Source: Hydractinia symbiolongicarpus (lineage: Eukaryota > Cnidaria > Hydrozoa > Anthoathecata > Hydractiniidae). From it: a stretch of DNA of 64,000 bases. Shown piece by piece: positions 25,651 to 39,125 of the stretch. The stretch covers positions 34,703,828-34,767,827 of the forward strand of contig NC_079876.1 of the NCBI RefSeq assembly GCF_029227915.1, in the 5' to 3' direction. Numbering within the stretch: position 1 is the first letter of the stretch; each line of letters opens with the position of its first letter. The notes under the pieces were generated by a model that searched no databases, was not told the origin of the DNA, and saw only the letters and a list, made by a program, of their open reading frames with translations. The position numbers and the translations under genes are program-made.

Positions 25651-27150
25651 GTTTTGGCAATCATGTCCAATGAGGAAGAATGTTATTTCTTGGAGTCCCA
25701 TTTTCTCATTTATCACATTTATTAGGTCACAGTCCAAAGTTTGTTCAAGTAAGTCCCACATTCAATCGTTTCATTATTAAAAGCGATGCAACCTAGTAAT
25801 ATCAAAAAAAAAATATCGCTAAATACATGTTGGTACGAATATATGACCCAACAGTTGTAACTCAAACGGACTGACACTGTTAGAAAGACAATGAAATGTA
25901 GTTTTTGAAACTATCGCTATTTCTTCAGCGCGCGCTAACGGCTAGGATTAGTCACACATTAAAAAAATGACTTTCTTTAGCTTAATTCTTAAATAAAGCG
26001 CTACAACAGCGCCCAGTGTAATCGCTGAGGTTCCGCAATTATTTCAAATTAAGAAGAATGTTATTTCTTGGAGTCAAATTGTCTCTTTTATCACATTTAT
26101 CAGGTGACAGTCCATACTCAGTTTAATTAAGTACCACAGTCAATCGTTTCACTGTTACAAGGCATACAACCTAGTAGTACCGGAAAAATATCACAAAATA
26201 CATGTTGGTACGCATATGTGACTCAACCGTTGTAACTCCAGCGGATTGATACTGTTAGAAAGTCAATGAAATGTAGTTTTTGAAACTGTCGCTATTTCTT
26301 CAGCGCGCGATAACGGCTAGGATTGGTCCCACAGTAAAGAATGACAGATTTATCTAAATTCTTAAATGAAGCGCTACCCCAGCGCCCAGTGTAATCGCTG
26401 AGTTTTGGCAATCATGTCAAATTAGGAAGAATGTTATTTCTTGGAGTCCCATTTTTTCATTTATCACATTTATTAGGTCACAGTCCAAAGTTTGTTCAAG
26501 TAAGTCCCACATTCAATCGTTGCATTGTTATAAGCGATGCAACCTAGTAATATCAAAAAAAAATATCGCTAAATACATGTTGGTACGAATATGTGACCCA
26601 ACAGTTGTAACTCAAACGGACTGACACTGTTAGAAAGACAATGAAATGTAGTTTTTGAAACTATCGCTATTTCTTCAGCGCGCGCTAACGGCTAGGATTA
26701 GTCCCACAGTAAAAAAATGACTTTCTTAAGCTTAATTCTTAAATAAAGCGCTACAACAGCGCCCAGTGTAATCGCTGAGGTTCCGCAATTATTTCAAATT
26801 AAGAAGAATGTTATTTCTTGGAATCAAATTGTCTCTTTTATCACATTTATCAGGTGACAGTCCATACTCAGTTTAATTAAGTACCACAGTCAATCGTTTC
26901 ACTGTTAAAAGCCATACAACCTAGTAGTACCGGAAAAATATCAGAAAATACATGTTGGTACGCATATGTGACTCAACCGTTGTAACTCCAGCGGATTGAT
27001 ACTGTTAGAAAGTCAATGAAATGTAGTTTTTGAAACTGTCGCTATTTCTTCAGCGCGCGATAACGGCTAGGATTGGTCCCACAGTAAAGAATGACAGATT
27101 TATCTAAATTCTTAAATGAAGCGCTACCCCAGCACCCAGTGTAATCGCTG
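25651..27150 (+). repeat. 751 bp tandem dimer, two copies
   Basis: GTTTTGGCAATC is at 25651 and 26402, and CTATCGCTAT at 25911 and 26661, giving a 750-751 bp step. Each dimer joins the TTTGTTCAAGTAAGTCCC type to the ACTCAGTTTAATTAAG type. The same pair occurs singly near 12,240-12,990 and 14,480-15,230. Confidence 0.76.
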
Positions 27151-29849
27151 AGTTCCGGCAATCATGTCAAGTTAAAAAGATTGTTATTTCTTGGAGTCCA
27201 CTTGTCTCACTTATAACATTTTTAAGGTCACAGTCCATAATCAGTTCAATTAAGTCCCACAGTCAATTGTTTCACTGTTAAAAGCCGTACAACCTAGTAA
27301 TACCGGAAAAATAGCACGAAACACATGTTGGTACAAATAGGTGACCCAACCGTTGTAACTCAAACGGACTGACACCGTTAGAAAGTCAATGAAATGTAGT
27401 TTTTGTGACTGTCGCTATTTTTTCAGCGCGCGCTAACGGCTAGGATTGGTCCCACAGTAAAAAAATGACCTTCTTTAGCTTAATTCTTAAATGAAGCGCT
27501 ACAACAGCGCCCAGTGTAGTCGCTGAGGTTCTGCAATTATGTCAAATTAAGAAGAATGTTATTTCTTGGAGTCCAGTTGTCTCATTTATCACATTTATCA
27601 GGTCACAGTCCAAAATCAGTTCAATTAAGTACCACAGTCAATCGTTTCACGGTTAAAAGCGATGCAACCTAGTAATATCAGAAAAACAATTCGCTAAATA
27701 CATGTTGGTACGAATATGTGACCCAACCGTTGTAACTCAAACGGACTGACGCCGTTAAAAAGTCAATGAAATGTAGTTTTTGAGACTTCGCTATTTTTTC
27801 AGCGCGCGCTAACGGCTAGGATTGGTCCCACAGTAAAAAAATGACTTTCTTTAGCTTAATTCTTAAATGAAGCGCTACAACAGCGCCCAGTGTGATCGCT
27901 GAGGTTCCGCAATTATGTCAAATTAAGAAGAATGTTATTTCTTGGAGTCCAATTGTCTCCTTTATCACATTTATCAGGTGACAGTCCATAATCAGTTCAA
28001 TTAAGTACCACAGTCAATCTTTTCACTGTTAAAAGCCATACAACCTAGTAGTACCGGAAAAATATCCCGAAATACATGTTGGTACGAATATGTGACTCAA
28101 CAGTTGTAACTCCAGCGGATTGATACTGTTAGAAAGTCAATGAAATGTAGTTTTTGAAACTGTCGCTATTTCTTCAGCGCGTGACAACGGCTAGGATTGG
28201 TCCCGCAGTAAAGAATGACATTTTTATATTAATTTTTAATTGAAGCGCTACCACAGCGCCCAGTGTAATAGCTGAGTTTCGGTAATCATGTCAAATTAGG
28301 AAGAACGTTATTTCTTGGGGTCCCATTTTCTCATTTATCACATTTATTAGGTCACAGTCCAAAGTTTCTTCAAGTAAGTCCCACAGTCAATCGTTTCATT
28401 GTTAAAAGCGATGCAACCTAGTAATATCAAAAAAAATATCGCTAAATACATGTTGGTACGAATATGTGACCCAACAGTTGTAACTCAAACGGACTGACAC
28501 TGTTAGAAAGACAATAAAATGTAGTTTTTGAAACTATCGCTATTTCTTCAGCGCGCGATAACGACTAGGATTGGTCCCACAGTAAAGAATGACTTATTTA
28601 TCTAAGTTCTTAAATGAAGCGCTACCACAGCGCCCAGTGTAATCGCTGAGTTCCGGCAATCATATCAAATTGAAAAGAATGTTATTTCTTGGAGTCCAAT
28701 TTTCTCATTTATCACATTTATTAGGTCACAGTCCAAAGTTTGTTCAATTAAGTCCCACAGTCCATCGTTTCATTGTTAAAAGCGATGCAACCTAGTATTA
28801 TCAAAAAAAATATCGCTAAATACATGTTGGTACGAATATGTGAACCAACCGTTGTAACTCAAAGGGACTGACCCCGTGAGAAAGTCAATGAAATGTAGTT
28901 TTTGAAACTGTCGCTTTTTCTTCAGCGCGCGAGAACGGCTAGGATTGGTCCCACAGTAAAAAATGACTTATTTATCTAAATTTTTAAATGAAGCGCCACC
29001 ACAGCGCCAAGTGTAATCGCTGAGTTTCGGCAATCCCGTCAAATTAAGAAGAATGTTATTTCTTAGAGTCCAATTGTCTCATTTATCACATTTATCAGGT
29101 CACAGTCCAAAATCAGTTCAATTAAGTACTACAGTCAATCGTTTCACCGTTAAAAGCGATGCAACCTAGTAATATCAGAAAAACAATTCGCTAAATACAT
29201 GTTGGTACGAATATGTGACCCGACCGTTGTAACTCAAACGGACTGACACCGTTAGAAAGTCAATGAAATGTAGCTTTTGAGACTGTCGCTATTTTTTCAG
29301 CGCGCTAACGGCTAGGATTGGTCCCACAGTAAAAAAATGACTTTCTTTAGCTTAATTCTTAAATGAAGCGCTACAACAGCGCCCAGTGTAATCGCTGAGG
29401 TTCCGCAATTATGTCAAATTAAGAAGAAGGTTATTTCTTGGAGTCCAATTGTCTCCTTTATCACACTTATCAGGTGACAGTCCATAATCAGTTCAATTAA
29501 GTACCACAGTCAATCGTTTCACTGTTAAAAGCCATACAACCTAGTAGTACCGGAAAAATATCCCTAAATACATGTTGGTACGAATATGTGACCCAACAGT
29601 TGTAACTCAAACGGACTGACACTGTTAGAAAGACCATGAAATGTAGTTTTTGAAACTATCGCTATTTCTTCAGCGCGCGATAACGGCTAGGATTGGTCCC
29701 ACAGTAAAAAATGACGTATTTATCTAAATTTTTAAACGAAGCGCCACCACAGCGCCAAGTGTAATCGCTGAGTTTCGGCAATCCCGTCAAATTAAGAAGA
29801 ATGTTATTTCTTAGAGTCCAATTGTCTCATTTATCACATTTATCAGGTC

Positions 29850-31330
29850 ACAGTCCAAAATCAGTTCAATTAAGTACCACAGTCAATCGTTTCACGGTTA
29901 AAAGCGATGCAACCTAGTAATATCAGAAAAACAATTCGCAAAATACATGTTGGTACGAATATGTGACCCAACCGTTGTAACTCAAACGGACTGACACCGT
30001 TAGAAAGTCAATGAAATGTAGTTTTTGAGACTTCGCTATTTTCTCAGCGCGCGCTAACGGCTAGGATTGGTCCCACAGTAAAGAAAATGACTTTCTTTAG
30101 CTTAATTCTTAAATGAAGCGCTACAACAGCGCCCAGTGTGATCGCTGAGGTTCCGCAATTATGTCAAATTAAGAAGAATGTTATTTCTTGGAGTCCAATT
30201 GTCTCCTTTATCACATTTATCAGGTGACAGTCCATAATCAGTTCAATTAAGTACCACAGTCAATCCTTTCACTGTTAAAAGCCATACAACCTAGTAGTAC
30301 CGGAAAAATATCCCGAAATACATGTTGGTACGAATATGTGACTCAACCGTTGTAACTCCAGCGGATTGATACTGTTAGAAAGTCAATGAAATGTAGTTTT
30401 TGAAACTGTCGCTATTTCTTCAGCGCGCGACAACCGCTAGGATTGGTCCCGCAGTAAAGAATGACTTTTTTATATTAATTTTTAATTGAAGCGCTACCAC
30501 AGCGCCCAGTGTAATCGCTGAGTTTCGGTAATCATGTCAAAGTAGGAAGAATGTTATTTCTTGGAGTCCCATTTTCTCATTTATCACATTTATTAGGTCA
30601 CAGTCCAAAATCAGTTCAATTAAGTACCACAGTCAATCGTTTCACGGTTAAAAGCGATGCAACCTAGTAATATCAGAAAAACAATTCGCTAAATACATGT
30701 TGGTACGAATATGTGACCCAACCGTTTTAACTCAAACGGACTGACACCGTTAGAAAGTCAATGAAATGTAGTTTTTGAGACTTCGCTATTTTTTCAGCGC
30801 GCGCTAACGGCTAGGATTGGTCCCACAGTAAAGAAAATAACTTTCTTTAGCTTAATTCTTAAATGAAGCGCTACAACAGCGCCCAGTGTGATCGCTGAGG
30901 TTCCGCAATTATGTCAAATTAAGAAGAATGTTATTTCTTGGAGTCCAATTGTCTCCTTTATCACATTTATCAGGTGACAGTCCATAATCAGTTCAATTAA
31001 GTACCACAGTCAATGGTTTCACTGTTAAAATCCATACAACCTAGTAGTACCGGAAAAATATCCCGAAATACATGTTGGTACGGATATGTGACTCAACCGT
31101 TGTAACTCCAGCGGATTGATACTGTTAGAAAGTCAATGAAATGTAGTTTTTGAAACTGTCGCTATTTCTTCAGCGCGCGACAACGGCTAGGATTGGTCCC
31201 ACAGTAAGAAATGACTTATTTATCTAAATTTTTAAATGAAGCGCTACCACAGAGCCCAGTGTAATCGCTGAGTTTCGTCAATCATGTCAAATTAAGAAGA
31301 ATGTTATTTCTTGGAATCCAATTGTCTCCT
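29850..31330 (+). repeat. 750 bp tandem dimer, two copies
   Basis: GAGACTTCGC is at 30027 and 30777. The dimer also matches about 27,600-28,500 at offset 2,245 (GAGACTTCGC at 27782 and 30027). That is the same six-monomer step as 13,576 to 15,822. Confidence 0.74.
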
Positions 31331-32279
31331 TTATCACATTTATCAGGTGACAGTCCAAAGTTAGTTCAATTAAGTCCCACAGTCAATCGTTTCTTAGTTA
31401 AAAGCGATGCAACCTAGTAATATCAGATAAATATCGCTAAATACATGTTTGTACGAATATGTGACCCAAACGTTGTAACTCAAACGGATTGATACTGTTA
31501 GAAAGTCAATGAAATGTAGTTTTTGAAACTCTCGCTATTTCTTCAGCGCGGGAAAACAGCTAGGATTTGTCCAACAGTAAAGAATGACTTATTTATCTAA
31601 ATTTTTAAATGAAGCGCTACCACAGCGCCCAGTGTAATCGCTGAGTTCCGGCAATCATTTCAAATTGAAAAGAATGATATTTCTTGGAGTCCAATTTTCT
31701 CATTTATCAGGTCACAGTCCAAAATCAGTTCAATTAAGTACCACAGTCAATCGTTTCACGGTTAAAAGCGATGCAACCTAGTAATATAAAAAAAACAATT
31801 CGCTAAATACATGTTGGTACGAATATGTGACCCGACCGTTGTAACTCAAACGGACTGACACCGTTAGAAAGTCAATGAAATGTAGTTTTTGAGACTGTCG
31901 CTATTTTTTCAGCGCGCGCTAACTGCTAGGATTGGTCCCACAGTAAAAAAATGACTTTCTTTAGCTTAATTCTTAAATGAAGCGCTACAACAACGCCCAG
32001 TGTAATCGCTGAGGTTCCGCAGTTATGTCAAATTAAGAAGAAGGTTATTTCTTGGAGTCCAATTGTCTCCTTTATCACACTTATCAGGTGACAGTCCATA
32101 ATCAGTTCAATTAAGTACCACAGTCAATCGTTTCACTGTTAAAAGCCATACAACCTAGTAGTACCGAAAAAATATCCCAAAATACATGTTGGTACGAATA
32201 TGTGACTCAACCGTTGTAACTCCAGCGGATTGATACTGTTAGAAAGTCAATGAAATGTAGTTTTTGAAACTGTCGCTTT

Positions 32280-33250
32280 TACTTCAGCGCGCGATAACGG
32301 CTAGGATTGGTCCCACAGTAAAAAAATGACTTTCTTTAGCTTAATTCTTAAATGAATCGCTACCACAGCATCCAGTGTAATCGCTGAGTTCCGGCAATAA
32401 CGTCAAAGTAAGAAGAATGTTATTTCTTGGAGTCCAATTCTCTCATTTATCACATTTATCAGGTCACATCGCTAAATACATGTTGGTACGAATGGGGGAC
32501 CCAACAGTTGTAACTCAAACGGACTGAAACCGTTAGAAAGTCAATGAAATGTAGTTTTTGAAACTGTCGATATTTCTTCAGCGCGCGATAACGGTTACGA
32601 TTGGTCCCACAGTAAAGAATTACTTATTTATCTTAATTTTTAATTGAAGCGCTACCACAGCGCGCAGTGCAATCGCTGAGTTTCGGCAATTATTTCAAAT
32701 TAAGAAGAATGCTATTTCTTGGTGTCCACTTGTCTCAATTATAACATTTATAAGGTCACAGTCCAAAATCAGTTCAATTTAGTACCACAGTCAATTGTTT
32801 CACTGTTAAAAGCTGCAACCTAGTAATATGAGAAATATATCGCTAAATAAATGTTGCTACGAATATGTGACGCAACCGTTGTAACTGAAGTGGATTGATA
32901 CCGGTAGAAAGTCGATGAAATGTAGTTTTTGAAACTGTCGCTTTTTCTTCAGCGCGCGTAAACGGCTAGGATTGGTCCCGCAGTAAAAAATGCATTTTTT
33001 ATCTTAATTTTAAATTGAAGCGCTACCACAGCGTCCAGTGCAATCGCTGAGTTTCGGCAATCATTTCAAATTAAGAAGAATGCTATTTCTTGGAGTCCAC
33101 TTGTCTCACTTATAACAATTATAAGATCACAGTCCAAAATCAGTTCAATTAAGTACCACAGTCAATCGTTTCACGGTTAAAAGCGATGCAACCTAGTAAC
33201 ATCAGAAAAACAATTCGCTAAATACATGTTGGTACGAATATCTGACCCAA
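32280..33250 (+). repeat. 1,787 bp step block, copy 1
   Basis: Recurs at about 34,067-35,037 with offset 1,787: GAATCGCTAC at 32354 and 34141, deletion junction at 32461 and 34248. It includes the 292 bp short monomer, a GTTAAAAGCTGCAACC monomer lacking GATGC-like bases, and an AAGTGGATTGATACCGG variant. Confidence 0.76.
32461..32752 (+). repeat. Short monomer (292 bp) with 81 bp deletion, copy 1
   Basis: AGGTCACA joins directly to TCGCTAAATAC, removing about 81 bp from the left AT-rich part of the monomer. The distance to the next AGGTCAC is 292 bp instead of about 372. The palindrome follows immediately and is kept in part (ACATGTTGGTACGAATGGGG). Confidence 0.88.
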
Positions 33251-34066
33251 CCGTTGTAACTCAAACGGACTGACCCCGTTAGAAAGTCAATGAAATGTAG
33301 TTTTTGAAAGTGTCGCTATTTCTTCAGCGCGCGATAACGGCTAGGATTGGTCCCACAGTAAAGAATGACTTATTTATCTAAATTCTTAAATGAAGCGCTA
33401 CCCCAGCGCCCAGTGTAATCGCTGAGTTCCGGCAATCATGTCAAATTAAAAAGAATGTTGATTCTTAGAGTCCAATTTTCTCATTTATCACATTTATTAG
33501 GTCACAGTCCAAAGTTTGTTCAAGTAAGTCCCACAGTCAATCGTTTCATTGTTAAAAGCGATGCAACCTAGTAATATCAAAAAAAATATCGCTAAATACA
33601 TGTTGGTACGAATATGTGACCCAACCGTTGTAACTCAAACGGACTGACCCCGTTAGAAAGTCAATGAAATGTAGTTTTTGAAACTGTCGCTTTTACTTCA
33701 GCGCGCGATAACGGCTAGGATTGGTCCCGCAGTAAAAAATGCATTTTTTATCTTAATTTTTAATTGAAGCGCTACCACAGCGTCCAGTGCAATCGCTGAG
33801 TTTCGGCAATCATTTCAAATTAAGAAGAATGCTATTTCTTGGAGTCCACTTGTCTCACTTATAACATTTATAAGATCACAGTCCAAAATCAGTTCAATTA
33901 AGTGCCACAGTCAATCGTTTCACTTTTAAATGCCATACAATTTAGTAGTACCGGAAAAATAGCACGAAATACATGTTGGTTCGAATGTGTGACTTTAACC
34001 GTTGTAGCTCAAACGGATTCATACTGCTAAAAAGACAATGAAATGTAGTTTTGGAAACTGTCACTA

Positions 34067-35037
34067 TTTCTTCAGCGCGCGATAACGGCTAGGATTGGTC
34101 CCACAGTAAAAAATGACTTTTTTTAGCTTAATTCTTAAATGAATCGCTACCACAGCATCCAGTGTAATCGCTGAGTTCCGGCAATAACGTCAAAGTAAGA
34201 AGAATGTTATTTCTTGGAGTCCAATTCTCTCATTTATCACATTTATCAGGTCACATCGCTAAATACATGTTGGTACGAATGGGGGACCCAACCGTTGTAA
34301 CTCAAACGGACTGAAACCGTTAGAAAGTCAATGAAATATAGTTTTTGAAACTGTCGATATTTCTTCAGCGCGCGATAACGGTTACGATTGGTCCCACAGT
34401 AAAGAATTACTTATTTATCTTAATTTTTAATTGAAGCGCTACCACAGCGCGCAGTGCAATCGCTGAGTTTCGGCAATTATTTCAAATTAAGAAGAATGCT
34501 ATTTCTTGGTGTCCACTTGTCTCAATTATAACATTTATAAGGTCACAGTCCAAAATCAGTTCAATTTAGTACCACAGTCAATTGTTTCACTGTTAAAAGC
34601 TGCAACCTAGTAATATGAGAAATATATCGCTAAATAAATGTTGCTACGAATATGTGACGCAACCGTTGTAACTGAAGTGGATTGATACCGGTAGAAAGTC
34701 AATGAAATGTAGTTTTTGAAACTGTCGCTTTTTCTTCAGCGCGCGATAACGGCTAGGATTGGTCCCGCAGTAAAAAATGCATTTTTTATCTTAATTTTAA
34801 ATTGAAGCGCTACCACAGCGTCCAGTGCAATCGCTGAGTTTCGGCAATCATTTCAAATTAAGAAGAATGCTATTTCTTGGAGTCCACTTGTCTCACTTAT
34901 AACATTTATGAGATCACAGTCCAAAATCAGTTCAATTAAGTACCACAGTCAATCGTTTCACGGTTAAAAGCGATGCAACCTAGTAACATCAGAAGAACAA
35001 TTCGCTAAATACATGTTGGTACGAATATCTGACCCAA
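34067..35037 (+). repeat. 1,787 bp step block, copy 2
   Basis: Second copy of 32,280-33,250. It ends near AATATCTGACCCAACC (33,238 and 35,025). Small differences include GTAGAAAGTCGATG versus GTAGAAAGTCAATG. Confidence 0.75.
34248..34539 (+). repeat. Short monomer (292 bp) with 81 bp deletion, copy 2
   Basis: Same junction as at 32461, again 292 bp to the next AGGTCAC. The identical breakpoint means one deletion event followed by amplification. Confidence 0.87.
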
Positions 35038-35663
35038 CCGTTGTAACTCAAACAGACTGACACCGTTAGAAAGTCAATGAAATGTAGTTTTTGGGACTGT
35101 CGCTATTTCTTCAGCGCGCGCTAACGCCTAGGATTTGTCCCACAGTAAAAAAATGACTTTCTTTAGCTTAATTCCTAAATGAAGCGCTACAACAGTGCCC
35201 AGTGTAATCGCTGAGGTTCCGCAATCATGTCAAATTAAGAAGAATGTTATTTCTTGGAGTCCAATTGTCTCCTTTATCACATTTATCAGGTGACAGTCCA
35301 TAATCAGTTCAATTAAGTACCACAGTCAATCGTTTCACTTTTAAATGCCATACAATTTAGTAGTACCGGAAAAATAGCACGAAATACATGTTGGTTCGAA
35401 TGTGTGACTTTAACCGTTGTAGCTCAAACGGATTGATACTGCTAGAAAGACAATGAAATGTAGTTTTGGAAACTGTCACTATTTCTTCAGCGCGCGATAA
35501 CGGCTAGGATTGGTCCCACAGTAAAAAATGACTTTTTTTTAGCTTAATTCTTAAATGAATCGCTACCACAGCGTCCAGTGTAATCGCTGAGTTCCGGCAA
35601 TCACGTCAAAGTAAGAAGAATGTTATTTCTTGGAGTCCAATTCTCTCATTTATCACATTTATC

Positions 35664-35955
35664 AGGTCACATCGCTAAATACATGTTGGTACGAATGGGG
35701 GACCCAACCGTTGTAACTCAAACGGACTGAAACCGTTAGAAAGTCAATGAAATGTAGTTTTTGAAACTGTCGATATTTCTTCAGCGCGCGATAACGGTTA
35801 AGATTAGTCCCACAGTAAAGAATTACTTATTTATCTTAATTTTTAATTGAAGCGCTACCACAGCGCGCAGTGCAATCGCTGAGTTTCGGCAATTATTTCA
35901 AATTAAGAAGAATGCTATTTCTTGGTGTCCACTTGTCTCAATTATAACATTTATA
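35664..35955 (+). repeat. Short monomer (292 bp) with 81 bp deletion, copy 3
   Basis: Same junction, 1,416 bp after copy 2 (three full monomers plus one short one). Upstream marker TTTTAAATGCCATACAATTT accompanies copies 2, 3 and 4. Confidence 0.87.
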
Positions 35956-36279
35956 AGGTCACATTCCAAAATCAGTTCAATTTAGTACCACAGTCAATTG
36001 TTTCACTGTTAAAAGCTGCAACCTAGTAATATGAGAAAAATATCGCTAAATACATGTTGCTACGAATATGTGACGCAACCGTTGTAACTGAAGTGGATTG
36101 ATACCGGTAGAAAGTCAATGAAATGTAGTTTTTGAAACTGTCGCTTTTTCTTCAGCGCGCGATAACGGCTAGGATTGGTCCCGCAGTAAAAAATGCATTT
36201 TTTATCTTAATTTTTAATTGAAGCGCTACCACAGCGTCCAGTGCAATCGCTGAGTTTCGGCAATTATTTCAAATTAAGA

Positions 36280-36965
36280 AGAATTCTATTTCTTGGTGTC
36301 CACTTGTCTCACTTATAACATTTATAAGGTCACAGTCCAAAATCAGTTCAATTTAGTACCACAGTCAATTTTTTCACTGTTAAAAGCTGCAACCTAGTAA
36401 TATGAGAAAAATATCGCTAAATACATGTTGCTACGAATATGTGACGCAACCGTTGTAACTGAAGTGGATTGATACCGGTAGAAAGTCAATGAAATGTAGT
36501 TTTTGAAACTGTCGCTATTTCTTCATCGCGCGATAACTGCTAGGATTGGTCCCACAGTAAAAAATGACTTAACTAACTAAACTTTTAAATGAAACACTAC
36601 CACAGCGCCCAGTGTAATCGCGGAGTTCCGGCTATCACGTCAAATTAAGAAGAATGTTATTTCTTGGAATCCAATTGTCTCTTTTATAACATTTTTCAGG
36701 TGACAGTCCAAAGTTAGTTCAATTAAGTCCCACAGTCAATCGTTTCATAGTTAAAAGCGATGCAACCTAGTAATATCAGATATATATCGCTAAATACATG
36801 TTGGTACTAGTGTGTGCACCAACCGTTGTAACTCAAACGGACTGACACCGTTAGAAATTCAATGAAATGTAGTTTTTGAATCTGTCGATATTTCTTCAGC
36901 GCGCGATAACGGCTAGGATTGGTCCCACAGTAAAGAATGACTTATTTATCTAAATTTTTAAATGA
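36280..36965 (+). repeat. Duplicated block, copy 1 (offset 2,160)
   Basis: Recurs at 38,440-39,125. Anchor CGATAACTGC is at 36531 and 38691. Shared variants are CTTCATCGCG, TTAACTAACTAAACTTTTAA, GAAACACTACC, AGATATATATCGC and GGTACTAGTGTGTGC. After about 36,965 this copy switches to GCGCGCAGTGCAATC. Confidence 0.78.
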
Positions 36966-38194
36966 AGCGCCACCACAGCGCGCAGTGCAATCGCTGAGTT
37001 TCGGCAATTATTTCAAATTAAGAAGAATGCTATTTCTTGGTGTCCACTTGTCTCAATTATAACATTTATAAGGTCACATTCCAAAATCAGTTCAATTTAG
37101 TACCACAGTCAATTGTTTCACTGTTAAAAGCTGCAACCTAGTAATATGAGAAAAATATCGCTAAATACATGTTGCTACGAATATGTGACGCAACCGTTGT
37201 AACTGAAGTGGATTGATACCGGTAGAAAGTCAATGAAATGTAGTTTTTGAAACTGTCGCTTTTTCTTCAGCGCGCGATAACGGCTAGGATTGGTCCCGCA
37301 GTAAAAAATGCATTTTTTATCTTAATTTTTAATTGAAGCGCTACCACAGCGTCCAGTGCAATCGCTGAGTTTCGGCAATCATTTCAAATTAAGAAGAATG
37401 CTATTTCTTGGAGTCCACTTGTCTCACTTATAACATTTATAAGATCACAGTCCAAAATCAGTTCAATTAAGTAGCACAGTCAATCGTTTCACGGTTAAAA
37501 GCGATGCAACCTAGTAACATCAGAAAAACAATTCGCTAAATACATGGTGGTACGAATATGTGACCCAACCGTTGTAACTCAAACAGACTGACACCGTTAG
37601 AAAGTCAATGAAATGTAGTTTTTGAGACTGTCGCTATTTCTTCAGCGCGCGCTAACGCCTAGGATTTGTCCCACAGTAAAAAAATGACTTTCTTTAGCTT
37701 AGATCTTAAATGAAGCGCTACAACAGTGCCCAGTGTAATCGCTAAGGTTCCGCAATCATGTCAAATTAAGAAGAATGTTATTTCTTGGAGTCCAATTGTC
37801 TCCTTTATCACATTTATCAGGTGACAGTCCATAATCAGTTCAATTAAGTACCACAGTCAATCGTTTCACTTTTAAATGCCATACAATTTAGTAGTACCGG
37901 AAAAATAGCACGAAATACATGTTGGTTCGAATGTGTGACTTTAACCGTTGTAGCTCAAACGGATTGATACTGCTAGAAAGACAATGAAATGTAGTTTTGG
38001 AAACTGTCACTATTTCTTCAGCGCGCGATAACGGCTAGGATTGGTCCCACAGTAAAAAATGACTTTTTTTTAGCTTAATTCTTAAATGAATCGCTACCAC
38101 AGCGTCCAGTGTAATCGCTGAGTTCCGGCAATCACGTCAAAGTTAGAAGAATGTTATTTCTTGGAGTCCAATTCTCTCATTTATCACATTTATC

Positions 38195-38486
38195 AAGTCA
38201 CATCGCTAAATACATGTTGGTACGAATGGGGGACCCAACCGTTGTAACTCAAACGCACTGAAACCGTTAGAAAGTCAATGAAATGTAGTTTTTGAAACTG
38301 TCGATATTTCTTCAGCGCGCGATAACGGTTAAGATTGGTCCCACAGTAAAGAATTAATTATTTATCTTAATTTTTAATTGAAGCGCTACCACAGCGCGCA
38401 GTGCAATCGCTGAGTTTCGGCAATTATTTCAAATTAAGAAGAATGCTATTTCTTGGTGTCCACTTGTCTCACTTATAACATTTATA
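38195..38486 (+). repeat. Short monomer (292 bp) with 81 bp deletion, copy 4
   Basis: Same junction, here AAGTCACATCGCTAAAT with one substitution, 2,531 bp after copy 3. The variable step between copies (1,787, 1,416, 2,531) equals 4, 3 and 6 full monomers plus one short one. Confidence 0.86.
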
Positions 38487-39125
38487 AGGTCACAGTCCAA
38501 AATCAGTTCAATTTAGTACCACAGTCAATTTTTTCACTGTTAAAAGCTGCAACCTAGTAATATGAGAAAAATATCGCTAAATACATGTTGCTACGAATAT
38601 GTGACGCAACCGTTGTAACTGAAGTGGATTGATACCGGTAGAAAGTCAATGAAATGTAGTTTTTGAAACTGTCGCTATTTCTTCATCGCGCGATAACTGC
38701 TAGGATTGGTCCCACAGTAAAAAATGACTTAACTAACTAAACTTTTAAATGAAACACTACCACAGCGCCCAGTGTAATCGCGGAGTTCCGGCTATCACGT
38801 CAAATTAAGAAGAATGTTATTTCTTGGAATCCAATTGTCTCTTTTATAACATTTTTCAGGTGACAGTCCAAAGTTAGTTCAATTAAGTCCCACAGTCAAT
38901 CGTTTCATAGTTAAAAGCGATGCAACCTAGTAATATCAGATATATATCGCTAAATACATGTTGGTACTAGTGTGTGCACCAACCGTTGTAACTCAAACGG
39001 ACTGACACCGTTAGAAATTCAATGAAATGTAGTTTTTGAATCTGTCGATATTTCTTCAGCGCGCGATAACGGCTAGGATTGGTCCCACAGTAAAGAATGA
39101 CTTATTTATCTAAATTTTTAAATGA
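38440..39125 (+). repeat. Duplicated block, copy 2 (offset 2,160)
   Basis: Matches 36,280-36,965. It then continues as AGCGCCAAGTGTAATCGC, so the two copies diverge at the same monomer position near the AGCGC arm. Confidence 0.78.

Noticed and set aside
25549-25761. Minus-strand open frames here and at 12716, 43726, 58591 and 59318
   Set aside because: Each lies within one monomer or a little over, at repeat-determined positions, with no recognisable protein features.
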